Part shown: positions 42,986 to 50,498 of the stretch, one piece after another
Layout: every line of letters starts with the position of its first letter
Numbering within the stretch: position 1 is the first letter of the stretch
Assembly (NCBI RefSeq): GCF_009669325.1
Contig: NZ_SZWE01000001.1
Coordinates: 992,402 to 1,056,401 of the forward strand
From: Roseovarius bejariae
Lineage (GTDB): Bacteria > Pseudomonadota > Alphaproteobacteria > Rhodobacterales > Rhodobacteraceae
Length of the DNA stretch: 64,000 nt
Reading direction: 5' to 3'
Program-made: the position numbers and the translations under genes
Notes under the pieces: model-generated
Seen by the model: only the letters and a program-made list of their open reading frames with translations
Told to the model about the DNA's origin: nothing
Database searches by the model: none

Positions 42986-43546
42986 CTAGTAGGAGGCACC
43001 GCCCGCCCGAAGCGCGGGCGGGATCAGGTCAATGGGAATGCCCGCGTTGATCACCAGATAATCGGCCATCAATTGTCGTTCCCCGGGTGTCGTTTCGATC
43101 TCGATGTGGCTGGGGGAGTTCATGGTTCCGAGCCATGCCTCGCGGGTGCGCTCCTGCGTGACGACGACGGTGATGATATGGCACGACTGGCACAGGGCCA
43201 GCGACATGTCGCGCCCGTCGCGGGGCAGATCGCCTTGTGCAGGCAGGGGCGCGCGGGCCGCGAGGTAATGGGCCAGCGTGTCGCGTTGCCAATCGTCGAG
43301 CGCCGCAACCGCAGGGGCATTGGCCGCGGCCTTGTCCAGCGTGCCGCGCCATTGCGGGGCATCGGCGGTCTGGGTGGTGATGGCCTTTTCCAAATCCGAT
43401 GGCAGGCCCTCGGTGCGCAGATTTTGAAGCAAGGTCCGCCCCCCGTCGGGGATGAAGGCGAAAACATCGTCCTCCTGCGCCGCGGTGATCGCCCCGAACG
43501 TCAGGGCGGTCAGGAGGGTCAGGATGCGTAAACCGTGTTTTCTCAT
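42986..43546 (-). CDS. Single-haem cytochrome c-like periplasmic protein, paralogue 1
   Basis: 186 residues from the ATG at 43546, set by a strong AAAGGAGG; an ATG ten codons upstream lacks one. Sec signal peptide ending ITAAQ, then FAFIPDGGRTLLQNL shared with the next protein. A single haem-c site CQSCH (119-123) lies in the last third, unlike small cytochromes c where it is N-terminal. A Met in GTMNSPSH is a candidate axial ligand. Electron carrier or haem enzyme of the periplasm. Not assignable to a named cytochrome. Confidence 0.78.
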   Translation of the reverse strand: MRKHGLRILTLLTALTFGAITAAQEDDVFAFIPDGGRTLLQNLRTEGLPSDLEKAITTQTADAPQWRGTLDKAAANAPAVAALDDWQRDTLAHYLAARAPLPAQGDLPRDGRDMSLALCQSCHIITVVVTQERTREAWLGTMNSPSHIEIETTPGERQLMADYLVINAGIPIDLIPPALRAGGASY

Positions 43547-43577
43547 GTTCGGCCTCCTTTCTACGGAATGGCGCATG

Positions 43578-44108
43578 TCAGAACCGCCATTCCGGCGGGA
43601 CGTCCTCGAAACTCAGGGGCATGTTCAGGGCCGAGTAGCTGGCGAAGGTGTCGCGCTCGACCTCGTTCATGGGGATTTCGGTGTGAAACGGGGCCTTGAA
43701 GGTGCCTTTCCATCCGGTCAGATCGCGGTCGTGCATCAGGTAGCCGGTGAAGAGCGAATGGCAGAACTGGCATTGGGCGATGGCAAGGTCCTTGCCATCG
43801 GGGGGCAGTTGCGCCGCCCAATCCTCGTCTGTGACCTCTGCCAGCGGCAAGTTCAGGGCCGCGTATCCGGCGAGGGTTTCAACAGGGGTCTCGGCCATGT
43901 CCGGGGCCTGTGCGCGCGCCCAGTCGGCCCAGTCTGCGGACCCGGCCTTGCGGGTCAGGACGGAGTGCCGGGCGTCGGGTTCCAACCCCGCGACCAGCCC
44001 GGCCAGAAGGCTGCGCCCGCCGTCGGGGATGAAGGCGAATTGATCCTCCTCGGCCCAAAGCACCGTGGCCAGACAGACCGGAACCGCGATCAGGAGAGAC
44101 CACCTCAT
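43578..44108 (-). CDS. Single-haem cytochrome c-like periplasmic protein, paralogue 2
   Basis: 176 residues, paralogous to its downstream neighbour. It has a signal peptide (LLIAVPVCLATVLWAEE), the shared motif FAFIPDGGRSLLAGL, a single haem site CQFCH (113-117) in the last third and a closing YSALNMPLSFEDVPPEW comparable to YLVINAGIPIDLIPP in paralogue 1. Its ATG overlaps the YgiT-type gene by ATGA. Two non-identical copies suggest a two-haem electron-transfer pair or heterodimer. Confidence 0.78.
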   Translation of the reverse strand: MRWSLLIAVPVCLATVLWAEEDQFAFIPDGGRSLLAGLVAGLEPDARHSVLTRKAGSADWADWARAQAPDMAETPVETLAGYAALNLPLAEVTDEDWAAQLPPDGKDLAIAQCQFCHSLFTGYLMHDRDLTGWKGTFKAPFHTEIPMNEVERDTFASYSALNMPLSFEDVPPEWRF

Positions 44109-44395
44109 GACCCGCTGCCCCCTTCGGGTGCGGTGAAGCCGTAGACCGGGACGGACAGGCTGCGTCGCGGCCTGCCCTGAGCGCCCTGCCCCGCTTGCAT
44201 CATGTCGAGCGCCATGGCGGTTTCATCCTCGAAATACCGCTCGCCACAGCGGATGCAGACCAGTGCCGGGATGTCCTCGATCACCACGAGGTCTTCGCCG
44301 CGCCAGAGCGCGGTCTTGACCCGGTCGCGCCGGAGGGTTCCCCCGCCGCAACTGGTGCAGCCGGACAGCGGCGCGGGCGCGGGGCCGTCATTCAT
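44105..44395 (-). CDS. YgiT-type zinc-finger protein
   Basis: 96 residues from the ATG at 44395. Two CxxC pairs (CTSC near residue 13 and CIRC near residue 49) flank a short beta-rich stretch ending ALVCIRCGERYFEDE. This is the YgiT/MqsA N-terminal zinc fold, without the MqsA DNA-binding helix-turn-helix and without an adjacent mqsR toxin gene. It overlaps the cytochrome gene and lies five bases from E1 beta, so it is part of the operon. Role unknown; a small cytosolic zinc protein. Confidence 0.7.
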   Translation of the reverse strand: MNDGPAPAPLSGCTSCGGGTLRRDRVKTALWRGEDLVVIEDIPALVCIRCGERYFEDETAMALDMMQAGQGAQGRPRRSLSVPVYGFTAPEGGSGS

Positions 44396-44399
44396 CGTA

Positions 44400-45368
44400 T
44401 CAGACAAGGTCACGGGCCGCCCCCGCGATACCTTCGGCATTGGGCCGCATCCATGTGAACATCTCGGGCGAGGCGGGCGGCGGCGCATCGGGGAAGGCCA
44501 CGCGTTTCACCTTGAGGCCCTCGACGTTTTCCGCCGCGCGGGCGATCACCTCGGCCCCCGGGCAAAGGGTGTAGTAGGATTGATCCACCGTCAGGAGCCG
44601 TTTCGTCTTGGCGACCGAATTGACGATGGTTTCGGTATCCATGGCATTAAGCGCGCGCAGGTCGATCACCTCGACGCTCATGCCCTCGCCGGTCAGGGCC
44701 TCGGCGGCCTCAAGCACGCCGGGCATGCCCGCGCCGGAACTGACGATGGTCAGGTCGCTGCCTTCCATGCGCACCGCCGCCTTGTCGAGCGGCACCTCGT
44801 AGGCCTCGTCGGGGACCTCTTCGGTCAGGGTGCGCAACCCGGCGGGGTAGAGGTAAACCACCGGATCCATCGAGCGCAGGGCGGCGTGCATCATCCCCTT
44901 GGCGTCATAGGGCGTGGAGGGAACCACGGTGCGCACGCCGGGGATATGCATGTAATAGCTGTCTTCCTCGTAACAGGAGTGCTGCTGCGCGAAACCGGGC
45001 GTCTGGCCCGTCATCTCGATGATCCAGACCACAGGCAGGTCGGCCTGCCCGCCGGTCTTGTGGCGCAGTTTGCCCGCCACGTTCTGGATCACCTCGAAGG
45101 GAATGAGTGCGCCCTGATAGGGTATGTAGGTGGCCGATTTCGACCCGGCCAGCGCCGCGCCCAGCGCGGCCGATGACATCCAGTTCTCATCGATGCCGGT
45201 GTTGACCACGCGCTTGCGTCCGAACTCGGTTTCCAGATTGATCACCGGTTTTCCGGGGTTCGAGGCGACCGGCGGGGTCAGTTCGAAGATCCAGGTCATC
45301 GCCGGGTCCTGCTGCATTTCGTATTGCACGGCCTCAAGGACCGAATACATCCAGCTTTTCTGTGCCAT
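44400..45368 (-). CDS. 2-oxoacid dehydrogenase E1 component, beta subunit
   Basis: 322 residues with the transketolase-like pyrimidine-binding domain and C-terminal domain of PDH/BCKDH E1 beta. The ThDP-activating Glu is visible in VVNTGIDENWMS. Later landmarks are AQQHSCYEEDSYYMHIPGVRTVVPSTPYDAKGMM and the VEVIDLRALNAMDTETI block. Divergent from housekeeping PdhB (for example YIPYQGALIPFEVIQNV). It has no signal peptide of its own. It pairs with the upstream alpha subunit. No E2 or E3 gene occurs in the window, so the usual complex is not encoded here. Confidence 0.88.
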   Translation of the reverse strand: MAQKSWMYSVLEAVQYEMQQDPAMTWIFELTPPVASNPGKPVINLETEFGRKRVVNTGIDENWMSSAALGAALAGSKSATYIPYQGALIPFEVIQNVAGKLRHKTGGQADLPVVWIIEMTGQTPGFAQQHSCYEEDSYYMHIPGVRTVVPSTPYDAKGMMHAALRSMDPVVYLYPAGLRTLTEEVPDEAYEVPLDKAAVRMEGSDLTIVSSGAGMPGVLEAAEALTGEGMSVEVIDLRALNAMDTETIVNSVAKTKRLLTVDQSYYTLCPGAEVIARAAENVEGLKVKRVAFPDAPPPASPEMFTWMRPNAEGIAGAARDLV

Positions 45369-45401
45369 TGTCGTTGTCCTTTCAGAATATCGCCTTGCGC
45401 C

Positions 45402-46619
45402 TCAGCCGAACTGGCGGGCGGGCACGGAGCCTGTCGCGAACACATGTTTGAGACCGTCCTCGGGGGTGCAGAGCGGTTGACTGAGCCCCCATTCGAAGGC
45501 CTCGGCGATCTCGGTCTTGACCTCGTCCTCGATCGCGGTGGCGCGGGCATCGTCCAGAACGCCCCAGTCGACGAGGATATCGCGCGAGATGTCCACCGGG
45601 TCGCGCTGCATCCAGGCGCGGACCTCGCGTTCGGGCCGGAAGGAGGTGATCGCCAGCGGATCATACCCGAAGGCGCCCAGTTCACCGGCCTTGGCGCCCG
45701 GGGCGCCCCAGTGGTTGTAGTAGCGATAGGTCTTGGCCTCGATGAAGGTCGGGCCGCCGCCCGCACGGGCGCGGTCCACCGCATCCTTGGCGGCATTGTA
45801 GACCTGTATCACGTCCTGACCGTCGACCACCTCGACCGCGATCCCATAGGCGGCGGCAGCATCGGCGATGTCCTTGTGCGGGCAGGAATAGCTGTAATGC
45901 GCGTATTGGTGATAGAGGTTGTTCTCGCACACATAGATGAGCGGCAGGTCCAGCAGCCGGGCGTTGTTGAGGGTCGAGTGGAAATGCGGTGCGGCGTAGT
46001 TGCCGTCACCGGCGAAGACCACCGAGACCTGATCCGAACCGCGCGCGCGGAAGGAAAAGGCCGATCCCGAGGCAATCACAGGCGCCGGGCCAATCATCCC
46101 GTCGGCCCCGATGAAGCCGACCGAAGGGTCGGAAATATGCATTTCCGCCCCGTAGCCGCTGTTCATGCCGGTGGCGCGGAAATCCATTTCCGCCACCATC
46201 TTGGGGATGTCCACGCCCTTGGCGATGGCATGACCCGAGGGCCGGTGCGAGGAATAGACAAGGTCGATCTGTTCGAAGGGTCCGTCATTGCGGAGCGCGG
46301 AACAGACACCTGTCGCCACGGCCTCCTGCCCGGCGTAGAAGTGGTTATAGCCACGGTAGTCGGGGTTGCTCAGCATCTGGTCGGCCTGTGTCCGCTCGTG
46401 CCAGCGGATGCGCAGGATCGTGCGGTACATATGGATCAGTTTTTCATCCGACAGGTCCTTGGCGAAAAAGCCGATGTCGCCGTTGGCCATGGCGCGGTGT
46501 CCGGCTGTGGAGACCACCGCGCCGGTCAGCGCGGCAAGTTGCAGGAACCCCCGCCGTGATTCAGAACTGGGTGCATCGTCCTCGCCTGTCTGCGGCGAGG
46601 GGTCGAAATTATGTGCCAT
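45402..46619 (-). CDS. Thiamine-diphosphate dehydrogenase E1 alpha subunit with Tat signal
   Basis: 405 residues from the ATG at 46619, which follows GGAAGGAGG. The N-terminus is a textbook twin-arginine signal: polar n-region, SRRGFLQ (residues 21-27), hydrophobic LAALTGAVVSTAG and the cleavage-like AMA-N near 45. The enzyme then follows with YAGQEAVATGVC, the ThDP motif AGDGNYAAP (GDG at 205-207) and ENN at 232-234, so the active site looks intact. E1 alpha normally decarboxylates pyruvate or branched 2-oxoacids in the cytosol; export would be exceptional. E1 beta follows 33 bp downstream. Confidence 0.88.
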   Translation of the reverse strand: MAHNFDPSPQTGEDDAPSSESRRGFLQLAALTGAVVSTAGHRAMANGDIGFFAKDLSDEKLIHMYRTILRIRWHERTQADQMLSNPDYRGYNHFYAGQEAVATGVCSALRNDGPFEQIDLVYSSHRPSGHAIAKGVDIPKMVAEMDFRATGMNSGYGAEMHISDPSVGFIGADGMIGPAPVIASGSAFSFRARGSDQVSVVFAGDGNYAAPHFHSTLNNARLLDLPLIYVCENNLYHQYAHYSYSCPHKDIADAAAAYGIAVEVVDGQDVIQVYNAAKDAVDRARAGGGPTFIEAKTYRYYNHWGAPGAKAGELGAFGYDPLAITSFRPEREVRAWMQRDPVDISRDILVDWGVLDDARATAIEDEVKTEIAEAFEWGLSQPLCTPEDGLKHVFATGSVPARQFG

Positions 46620-46758
46620 GGTTGCCTCCTTCCCAAGCATTGGCCCGCAGGTCCGCCGCAGAGGTGGCCCTGCATCATCAATGAGGAGAAGGGTAAGCAG
46701 GGTTTGGTGAGTCGTCGTTTACCCGTGTTAATCGGCGGTGGATGGACGGCACCCGCCC

Positions 46759-47004
46759 TCAGCCCAGTTTGCGCGACAGGTAGTCCACCGCTTTTTCGGG
46801 GGTCTCGAGGCGCGGGTAGTCGGTTTCAGGGACCGACAGGCCGAGCCGCGTTTGAAGTGCTGTCACGAGGTTGAGGATGTCCATGGAATCAAGCCCGAGG
46901 TCATCCATCAGGTGATCGTCGTCCGACAGGGTTGCCGCCTCGACATCGGGGGCGATGCGGGTGAGTTCATCTATGAAGACGCTGCGTATCTCGTCACGGG
47001 TCAT
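46759..47004 (-). CDS. Acyl carrier protein
   Basis: 81 residues, acidic, four-helix carrier fold. The 4'-phosphopantetheine attachment Ser40 lies in DDLGLDSMDIL. Not the fatty-acid ACP, which is normally beside fabG/fabF. It is 21 bp from an acetyl-CoA-synthetase-like gene and 139 bp upstream of the Tat-E1 alpha gene, comparable to DltC beside DltA. It may carry the acyl group for the MBOAT protein; that is inference. Confidence 0.88.
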   Translation of the reverse strand: MTRDEIRSVFIDELTRIAPDVEAATLSDDDHLMDDLGLDSMDILNLVTALQTRLGLSVPETDYPRLETPEKAVDYLSRKLG

Positions 47005-47025
47005 GGGGCCTCCGGTGTGGTTTGG

Positions 47026-48771
47026 TCATGTCTCATCGGTTTCAAGGGTCGAGATGTCGCCCTCGGGCAGGCCCAGTTCGCGCGCCTTGAGAAGGCGGCG
47101 CATGATCTTGCCCGAACGTGTCTTGGGCAGGCTTTCGCGGAACGCGATCTGACGGGGGGCCACGGCCGGACCAAGGCGCTTGCGGGCGTGGCCGCGCAGG
47201 GCGCGCTCTGTCTCCTCGGAGGGCTCGAAGCCGGGGTTGAGCACGACATAAGCCTTCACGATTTCGCCGGCGGTTTCATCGGGCAGGCCGATCACCCCGG
47301 CCTCGGCCACGGCGTCATGTTCGATCAGGGCGCTTTCCACCTCGAAGGGGCCGATCAGGTGGCCCGAGGATTTGATGAGGTCATCGGCGCGGCCCACGAA
47401 CCAGAAATAGCCATCGGTATCGCGCATCGCCAGATCGCCCGACAGGTACCAGCCATCGCGAAAGCATTTGTCATAGCGCGCCTGTTCGTTCAGGTAGGCC
47501 CGCATCATCGACGGCCAGCCGGGCCGCAGCGCCAGTTCGCCCACCTCGCCGGGGCCGCATTCATGCAGGTGCTTGCCGCCGGTCTCGACTATGCCCGCCT
47601 CGATCCCCGGCAGAGGCTTGCCCATCGAGCCGGGCTTGATGTCCATGGCGGCGGTATTGGCGATCATGATGCCGGCGGTTTCAGACTGCCACCAGTTGTC
47701 GTGAAAGGGCCGCCCGAATACCGTCTGTCCCCAGACGACGGCCTCGGGGTTGAGGGGTTCGCCGACACTGGCCAGAAATTTCAGCTGGCTGAAATCATGG
47801 CCCGAGGCGGCCGTTCTGCCTGCCCGCATCATCATCCGAATGGCCGTGGGGGCGGTGTACCAGACCTCGATTTTTTCGCGCTCCAGAATGTCGTACCACC
47901 GTTCAAGATCGAATTCGGCCTCGTCCACGATCATCGTGGCCCCGTTCACCAAGGGAGAGATGATGCCGTAGGAGGTGCCCGTCACCCAGCCCGGATCGGC
48001 GGTGCACCAGTAGATCGTGCCGGGTTTGAGTTCGAGCGCGTAACGCCCGGTGACGGCATGGGCGACGACGGCCTGATGGACATGCACGACACCCTTGGGC
48101 TTCCCGGTGGTGCCGGACGTGAAATGGATCAGGGCCATGTCCTCGGGGTCGGTGTGTGCGATGTCGGCGGTGTCGGGGGCACGGTCCAGTTCCGGCCCGA
48201 GCGCGACGCAATCATCGGGCGCATCCCTGCCCACGATGAGCACCAGTTTCAGCGAGGGGATTTCAGCCCGCCACGGGGCGATCTTGCGGCGGTAGATCGA
48301 GGCGGTGGTGATCAGCGCGCGGGCCTCGCCGATTTCCATCCGGGTACGGACGGGTTCGGGGCCGAAGGCCGAGAAGAGCGGAGTAAAGACCGCCCCCGCG
48401 CGCAGGGTGCCCAGCGCCGCAAAGTAAAGTTCGGGCACCCGGCCCATCATCGAATACAGGCGGTCCCCCTTGCCGATGCCATGCCGTGCAAGGATGTTGG
48501 CGAATTTCGAGGCGTTGCGCAGCAGGTCGTCGTAGGTGAAGTCCCGTGTCTCGCCCGAGGCCCCCAGCCATCGTATTGCCAAGCGGTCGCCGTGGCCTTC
48601 GGCGACGTGCCGGTCGAGCGCTTCGTAGGCAATGTTGAGGCCGCCCCCGGGCAGGCCCGCAAGGCTTTGGCGGGCTTTTTCCCATGAGAAGCCCGCCCGC
48701 GCGGCCTTGGTATCGGGCCATGCGGCGGCGGTTCGATCCGCGGCGGATTTGGTAATGGTTTGCCACGTCAT
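47026..48771 (-). CDS. Acetyl-CoA-synthetase-like AMP-forming ligase
   Basis: 581 residues, ANL superfamily, Acs/AcsA subgroup. It has the P-loop-like [57 protein letters not shown] and the C-terminal lysine in [16 protein letters not shown]. It activates acetate or another short acid to an acyl-adenylate and passes it to CoA or possibly to the adjacent carrier protein. First gene of the nine-gene minus-strand run ending at 40541. Shorter than housekeeping Acs (about 650), closer to AcsA/AcuA-type. Confidence 0.88.
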   Translation of the reverse strand: MTWQTITKSAADRTAAAWPDTKAARAGFSWEKARQSLAGLPGGGLNIAYEALDRHVAEGHGDRLAIRWLGASGETRDFTYDDLLRNASKFANILARHGIGKGDRLYSMMGRVPELYFAALGTLRAGAVFTPLFSAFGPEPVRTRMEIGEARALITTASIYRRKIAPWRAEIPSLKLVLIVGRDAPDDCVALGPELDRAPDTADIAHTDPEDMALIHFTSGTTGKPKGVVHVHQAVVAHAVTGRYALELKPGTIYWCTADPGWVTGTSYGIISPLVNGATMIVDEAEFDLERWYDILEREKIEVWYTAPTAIRMMMRAGRTAASGHDFSQLKFLASVGEPLNPEAVVWGQTVFGRPFHDNWWQSETAGIMIANTAAMDIKPGSMGKPLPGIEAGIVETGGKHLHECGPGEVGELALRPGWPSMMRAYLNEQARYDKCFRDGWYLSGDLAMRDTDGYFWFVGRADDLIKSSGHLIGPFEVESALIEHDAVAEAGVIGLPDETAGEIVKAYVVLNPGFEPSEETERALRGHARKRLGPAVAPRQIAFRESLPKTRSGKIMRRLLKARELGLPEGDISTLETDET

Positions 48772-48866
48772 GGCGTTCGCATTGGCATTTCTGGCCTCCC
48801 TCGGTTGCCGGTATGAGCCTAACCGTGGAGGGGCCTTGCTGCTTTAACCTATGGCAAGCATGGGGG

Positions 48867-49541
48867 TTAATCCGGGGCGGTGTCCGTTTTCCCGACAAGG
48901 CTGTCGGCTTCGTCCATCAGCCGGATGACCTCATCGTCGGAGGTCTGGCCGAAGTCGTCGTAATGAGCGCCGACGCCGAAAAGCGGTCGGGGCTGGAGCA
49001 GGCAGACGACCTCATCGACGTCCCCGCGCAGGGCGGCAAGCGTGTCGGGTGCGGCGACTGGTACGGCCAGCACAAGTTTGGCCGGTCCGCGTTGCCGCAG
49101 CGCCTTGAGGGAGGCGCGCATGGTGGCACCGGTGGCGATCCCGTCATCGACGACGATCACGGTTCGCCCTTTGATGGGGATGGACGCGCGACCCTTCAGG
49201 TAGACGGCCCGGCGGCGCGCGATTTCCTTGAGTTGCGCCTGTGCCAGACCGTCGATGTCGTCGCGCGACAGCCCGGCCTGTGCTGCGATTGTGTCGTTGA
49301 CGACGATCTGGGGATCATCGCCGTTGACCACGGCGGCGGCGGCCAGCTCGGGTTGTCCCGGCACACCGATCTTGCGCACCATCACGATGTCCATCGGGGC
49401 ATTCAGTCTGCGCGCGACCTCGATCCCCACGGGAACGCCGCCGCGCGGCAATGCCTGAACGACCGGATCGGAATAGCCCTTGTCGGCAAGGGCCTTTGCA
49501 AGGGCTTTTCCGGCTTCGGTTCGATTGAGGAATCTATCCAT
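48867..49541 (-). CDS. Phosphoribosyltransferase-domain protein
   Basis: 224 residues from the ATG at 49541; in-frame ATGs at 49553 and 49586 are alternatives. PRTase fold with VVQALPRGGVPVGIEVARRL, MVRKIGVPGQPELAAAAV and the PRPP-binding loop TVIVVDDGIATGATM. This subgroup is typically found in stress/dormancy clusters with Hsp20, CBS and P-type ATPase genes rather than in nucleotide salvage. Substrate unknown. Divergent from the ABC exporter. Confidence 0.87.
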   Translation of the reverse strand: MDRFLNRTEAGKALAKALADKGYSDPVVQALPRGGVPVGIEVARRLNAPMDIVMVRKIGVPGQPELAAAAVVNGDDPQIVVNDTIAAQAGLSRDDIDGLAQAQLKEIARRRAVYLKGRASIPIKGRTVIVVDDGIATGATMRASLKALRQRGPAKLVLAVPVAAPDTLAALRGDVDEVVCLLQPRPLFGVGAHYDDFGQTSDDEVIRLMDEADSLVGKTDTAPD

Positions 49542-49784
49542 GGTTCCACCCATATGCCATTTTACCAATCCCGGCTTGCGCCTCAACCGCGGTCAGGGCG
49601 CGCGCCCTGCCCCTGACCTTGCGACGGCCCGTTCATCTTGGCCTTGATCATGCGCAATCGCCCTGCCCCGCCTTTCGACGTATCGACCGCCGGTTGACTT
49701 GATCAATCGCAAGGCGGGGTTTCGACAGGTCCCTATGCTTGCCCTTGCAAAGCGCCTAGAGTGCGAACAGGAAAGGGAGTGCCC

Positions 49785-50489
49785 ATGGGCGCAGTTTTTC
49801 GAACGCAGGGCCTGACCAAGATTTACGACACCGGCGAACTCAAGGTCAGGGCGCTGGATGGCGTGGATTTGACCCTGTTCACCGGAGAACTGGCCGTGCT
49901 TCTGGGGCCATCGGGAAGCGGCAAATCCACCCTGTTGAACATTCTTGGAGGGCTGGATCATGCGACATCCGGCAAGGTGTGGTTTCGCGATCTGGACCTG
50001 ACGTCGATGAATGACCGGAGCCTGACGAAATACCGGCGCGATCACGTGGGGTTCGTGTTTCAATTCTATAACCTCGTGGCCAGCCTGACGGCGCGGGAGA
50101 ACGTGCAACTGGTCACCGATGTCGCCCCCAATCCGATGCCTGCCGAGGAGGCGCTGGCGCAGGTCGGGCTGGATCATCGGCTGGATCATTTTCCCGCCGA
50201 GATGTCGGGCGGGGAGCAACAACGGGTGGCCATCGCCCGGGCCATCGCCAAGCGGCCCGAAGTGTTGCTGTGCGACGAGCCGACCGGGGCGCTGGACAGC
50301 CAGACCGGCGTTCAGGTGCTGGAGGTGTTGCGCGACGTCAATGACCGGCTGGGCACGAGCACGGCGGTCATCACCCATAATGTCGCGATCCGGCAGATGG
50401 CGCATCGCGTGGTGTATTTCCTCGATGGCCGGATCGACCGGGTGGAGGAAAACACCACCCGCGTCGCGCCTGCCGAGATCAGTTGGTGA
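49785..50489 (+). CDS. MacB/LolD-type ABC transporter ATP-binding protein
   Basis: 234 residues. Walker [16 protein letters not shown]-loop VFQFYNLV, signature [16 protein letters not shown], Walker [13 protein letters not shown] and the MacB-family D-loop region. AAGGGAG precedes the ATG at 49785. Works with the next two genes as a tripartite exporter (ATPase, FtsX-type permease, HlyD-type adaptor), like the DevBCA and MacAB systems. Confidence 0.93.
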   Translation: MGAVFRTQGLTKIYDTGELKVRALDGVDLTLFTGELAVLLGPSGSGKSTLLNILGGLDHATSGKVWFRDLDLTSMNDRSLTKYRRDHVGFVFQFYNLVASLTARENVQLVTDVAPNPMPAEEALAQVGLDHRLDHFPAEMSGGEQQRVAIARAIAKRPEVLLCDEPTGALDSQTGVQVLEVLRDVNDRLGTSTAVITHNVAIRQMAHRVVYFLDGRIDRVEENTTRVAPAEISW

Positions 50490-50498
50490 GGGCCGGGC

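Noticed and set aside
44105-44395. MqsRA toxin-antitoxin antitoxin
   Set aside because: Only the zinc-finger part is present; there is no helix-turn-helix and no mqsR-like toxin gene beside it.
46738-48687. 649-codon plus-strand frame opposite the ligase and ACP genes
   Set aside because: Antisense to well-supported genes; no domain, no ribosome-binding site, biased composition.
49694-49706. FNR-like sequence TTGACTTGATCAA upstream of the ABC exporter
   Set aside because: The half-sites are separated by three bases instead of four, so it does not meet the FNR/CRP spacing.
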